Below are positions 6,828 to 8,951 of a stretch of 8,951 bases of DNA, piece by piece. The DNA is from Helicobacteraceae bacterium (GTDB taxonomy: Bacteria > Campylobacterota > Campylobacteria > Campylobacterales > Sulfurimonadaceae). Made by a program: the position numbers and the translations under genes. The stretch is from positions 1 through 8,951 of the forward strand of contig CANMHZ010000038.1 in assembly GCA_947497635.1 (NCBI GenBank), given 5' to 3'. The stretch's first letter is position 1; each line of letters begins with the position of its first letter. The notes beneath the pieces are model-generated. The model made no database searches and was not told the origin of the DNA. It worked only from the letters and a program-made list of their open reading frames with translations.

Positions 6828-7933
6828 GGAATCCAAACCTCAAGTTGATTGCCGTGTTCACTTATTTTCGCTTTTTTAAATGGTTTCATAATTGCTTTTT
6901 TAAGATCCTCTTTGCTTTTATTTTCCGAAGCATTGACAAGCATTTTAATATTTTTCCCATCATACACAATCTCCTCTATCCCTTCCCCTTGAAATACGGG
7001 TGCAGATGCCGCAGGAATATTGGAAGAACCATTGACTAACAAACGGTTAGGTTCTCCAGGGTTGGATCCAGGAATGAGGACAACGCCCTCTACGGGAGCG
7101 GTGGAGGGGACGGATGTCAGTGCGGGTGCCTTGACACTTATGGGTGGAGCTGCGTGAATAGAGAGGTCACTAACGTGAAGAAACTGTTCACGAAGACGAA
7201 GCTGTGCCACCTCTTTTTTCTGAAGGGAGCTTGAGAGTGCGTCACGCTCAAAGGAGGTCTCAGGGAGCTTAGTATGCTCCAATAACTCTTCTTTGAGGGA
7301 CTCTAAATGCCCTATCTCTTGATAGTTTAATACGGTAGTGGCGGTTAAATTTCCCAACACAAGAAGCAAGACAAACAAAGTTGTTTTAACGGTTTTAGGG
7401 GTGAGCATCGATGAATGTAACTGCTCTACGAGAAGCGATTGGATAAAGAAACGAGGTTTTTTAAGTGCTTCTTTGAGAGGAATAGAGGTGTCCATCGCAA
7501 AGTAATCCGAATCAATTTCGATTACAACTTCTTCAATAGTGGTTAATACTTTTCCATTCTCCAGACGAATCGGGTATTCTTCCTCGGCAAATACCCATTG
7601 AGCAAAGGTGAATTTTTCAATGACGGCACCATTGGAAAAAGATTGTAATTTAAGTGCAATGTCAGCAGGGTTATAGGCGATGAGGCTGTAACTATTCCGG
7701 CCAAGCCTTCTGGCAGCATAGTGATAATCATCACTTAAATCGAAGAGTGCCGAACCAAAGGTGACGGCTTCTTTGGCTGTTTTAACATTGAGTGTCGCTT
7801 GAATCGCCCAATAATCAGAAGGGGAGAGAATCACAATGCTATTTTTGGAAAAGGAATCAGGCAGTTCATCTCCATACACCAAAAGGGCAGGGGAAGATAC
7901 AAAACGGCGTAAGAAACGATTAAAGAAATTCAA
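6824..7933 (-). CDS. gspL: GspL-like inner-membrane type II secretion protein
   Basis: GspL recruits the ATPase GspE to the inner membrane and binds GspM. The 369-residue product has a cytoplasmic N-terminal domain (about 1-180) of the size expected for the actin-like GspL domain, one membrane helix (about 183-202), a charged coiled coil (about 204-252), a Pro/Ala/Ser-rich linker (about 259-312) and a small C-terminal alpha/beta domain (about 317-368, ending LEVWIP) that could be ferredoxin-like. This order matches GspL. The only in-frame start near the overlap is TTG at 7933, with a weak upstream ribosome site (AAGAAAG); a 14-base overlap with gspK suggests translational coupling. The long flexible linker is more pronounced than in model GspL proteins. 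Sequence identity to GspL is not obvious by eye; topology and order carry the call. Confidence 0.75.
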   Translation of the reverse strand: MNFFNRFLRRFVSSPALLVYGDELPDSFSKNSIVILSPSDYWAIQATLNVKTAKEAVTFGSALFDLSDDYHYAARRLGRNSYSLIAYNPADIALKLQSFSNGAVIEKFTFAQWVFAEEEYPIRLENGKVLTTIEEVVIEIDSDYFAMDTSIPLKEALKKPRFFIQSLLVEQLHSSMLTPKTVKTTLFVLLLVLGNLTATTVLNYQEIGHLESLKEELLEHTKLPETSFERDALSSSLQKKEVAQLRLREQFLHVSDLSIHAAPPISVKAPALTSVPSTAPVEGVVLIPGSNPGEPNRLLVNGSSNIPAASAPVFQGEGIEEIVYDGKNIKMLVNASENKSKEDLKKAIMKPFKKAKISEHGNQLEVWIP

Positions 7934-8828
7934 TGCGTTGCACTTTCTTGTCTAAAAGATTATATTGAAATCTGAGATGCTCTACTTGGGCATTTTCAGT
8001 TATAACGACATCACATGCAAGCGCATAGGATGTATTGGGTTTATAGATGAAAAAATAGTTATCAAATACCGTTGCCAATGCTGGCTCCGAAGCAATCGCC
8101 TCATCTTTGGAAGCAAATGCTTTGGTACGATAAGCGGTGAGAGAACGTATTTTTTCTGCACCAACGGTAGGGAGGATAAGCGATAAAGTTTCAGTATTTA
8201 CAGCATTAAAATCCATCTTTCCCTCCTCATATCCAATATATTTATCCCACGGTATCGACAAAATAGTCGTATCTCGCGTCAGCTCAATGTAGCGTGCCAA
8301 AATGAGATTAAACTGTTTTTCATTATTGATAATCCCATTTTTACAATCAGGCTGTGACCACACTATCTCAGTGTCTTTCCCTCGCTCTGTAGTATCAATG
8401 TCGATTGTATCAAAAATGAGCTTAAAAAAAATGTCAGGATCGGCAATCGGGCGTGCAGTAAATATCCTCATGAGCAAAGTAACTTGAGCGTCATTAATAA
8501 CTCCAGCTGCACTTATGAGAGAATTGATATTGAGACGATTATAAGGAGACGAAAGAGATGCTTTCAAGATAAAATCTTTTTTCTTACTCTCCAAGTGCAA
8601 GGGAATCTTCATCGCTAAATCAAGTTCTTCCGCCCCCGTGATTGAATTAAGAAGAGTTGGCAGTTGAATTTCCAAATCACTAATAACCCGAAGGGCGGCA
8701 CTTTGGGTGAAACTACTATTTCCTAGCTTTGACAATTGTGTACTCTGAGTTAACATTAATGCAACAATCCCCATCATAACAGTAATAAGGATTAAGGTCA
8801 TCATTAAGACTATTCCACTTTTCTTCAT
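7920..8828 (-). CDS. gspK: type II secretion tip pseudopilin GspK
   Basis: GspK is the large minor pseudopilin at the tip of the T2SS pseudopilus. The 302-residue product begins MKKSG followed by a hydrophobic helix (IVLMMTLILITVMMGIVALM). This fits a prepilin peptidase site after Gly5. The mature residue 5 is Met, not Glu, and loss of Glu5 is characteristic of GspK. YNRLNINSL (96-104), LIFDTIDIDTTERGKDTE (137-154) and MDFNAVNTETLSLILP (205-220) match the conserved N-L-N, D-x-D and N-x-N-T segments of the large alpha domain. Length is typical. ATG at 8828 gives the short basic leader; a TTG at 8840 would add four residues and has its own AGGG. The C-terminus overlaps gspL by 14 bases. Confidence 0.85.
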   Translation of the reverse strand: MKKSGIVLMMTLILITVMMGIVALMLTQSTQLSKLGNSSFTQSAALRVISDLEIQLPTLLNSITGAEELDLAMKIPLHLESKKKDFILKASLSSPYNRLNINSLISAAGVINDAQVTLLMRIFTARPIADPDIFFKLIFDTIDIDTTERGKDTEIVWSQPDCKNGIINNEKQFNLILARYIELTRDTTILSIPWDKYIGYEEGKMDFNAVNTETLSLILPTVGAEKIRSLTAYRTKAFASKDEAIASEPALATVFDNYFFIYKPNTSYALACDVVITENAQVEHLRFQYNLLDKKVQRIEFL

Positions 8829-8951
8829 ACCAACTCGCAATTTTCATCCCTATAAAGTCTATTCGATAAAGCCTCTAAAAAAGGGGCTTTACTGACACCC
8901 ATCACACTCCATAGAGCGATCCGCCGTATCTTGTTTTTGTTCTGGTGATTG
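8825..8951 (-). other. 3' end of an upstream gene; reading frame unresolved
   Basis: Two readings enter from the window edge. One stays open for 41 codons, contains SKAPFLEALSNRLYRDENCE, and stops at a TGA overlapping the gspK ATG (ATGA), which mirrors the junctions inside the operon. The other ends ADRSMECDGCQ at a TAA (8891-8889), directly at the hairpin at 8867-8891. In that case gspK would follow a 60-base gap. Neither reading matches a protein I recognise. I see no convincing promoter in this stretch. Confidence 0.35.
8867..8891 (+). repeat. inverted repeat (hairpin) upstream of gspK
   Basis: TAAAGCCTC and GGGGCTTTA are separated by a 7-base A-rich loop. Read on the plus strand they form a 9-bp stem with one G-U pair. 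On the minus strand that position is an A/C mismatch. There is no T-tract after the stem on either strand, so a classical intrinsic terminator is not supported. It could be an attenuator or an mRNA processing element before gspK, or chance. Confidence 0.3.

Noticed and set aside
2010..8828. Type IV pilus or MSHA operon instead of T2SS
   Set aside because: The GspC-type PDZ protein and the GspK-type minor pseudopilin lacking Glu5 point to T2SS.
1..8951. CRISPR arrays, tRNA or rRNA genes, insertion sequences
   Set aside because: I saw no spaced direct repeats, cloverleaf pattern, rRNA sequence or transposase.

Overview
The window reads as a bacterial chromosome segment, most likely from the Campylobacterota (Sulfuricurvum/Sulfurimonas-like). 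I infer this from the moderate GC, the overlapping genes and the protein style; no rRNA or marker gene confirms it. Every supported gene lies on the minus strand, so transcription runs from high to low coordinates.

Region 1 (about 8951 to 2010) is a tightly packed type II secretion system (T2SS) operon in the order gspK-L-M-N-C-D-E. Each gene overlaps the next by 4 to 17 bases, including ATGA or GTGA stop/start junctions at L/M, M/N and D/E. GspE (cytoplasmic ATPase), GspD (outer-membrane secretin) and GspC (inner-membrane PDZ protein) are clear from motifs. GspK (tip pseudopilin) is well supported. GspL, GspM and GspN are diverged and rest on architecture plus gene order. Compared with the classical C-to-N order, the operon is rotated (KLMN before CDE). 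No gspF follows gspE. The gene upstream of gspK is cut by the window edge and its frame is uncertain.

Region 2 (about 2009 to 1563) is a small, AT-richer type II toxin-antitoxin locus with its own extended -10 promoter. The RelB/Phd-like antitoxin appears intact. The overlapping ParE/RelE-type toxin is broken: its N-terminal part stops after 34 codons, and a toxin-like C-terminal remnant lies downstream in another frame.

Region 3 (about 1530 to 1) is an AT-rich two-gene signalling unit. The first gene encodes a receiver domain tethered to the membrane by one N-terminal helix, with no output domain. The second encodes a soluble histidine-kinase-like protein that ends just after its ATPase N box. 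The same frame continues for 33 codons after that stop, so the gene may be a nonsense-interrupted kinase.

The shift in base composition just after gspE suggests that regions 2 and 3 are accessory DNA inserted or accumulated next to a core secretion operon.
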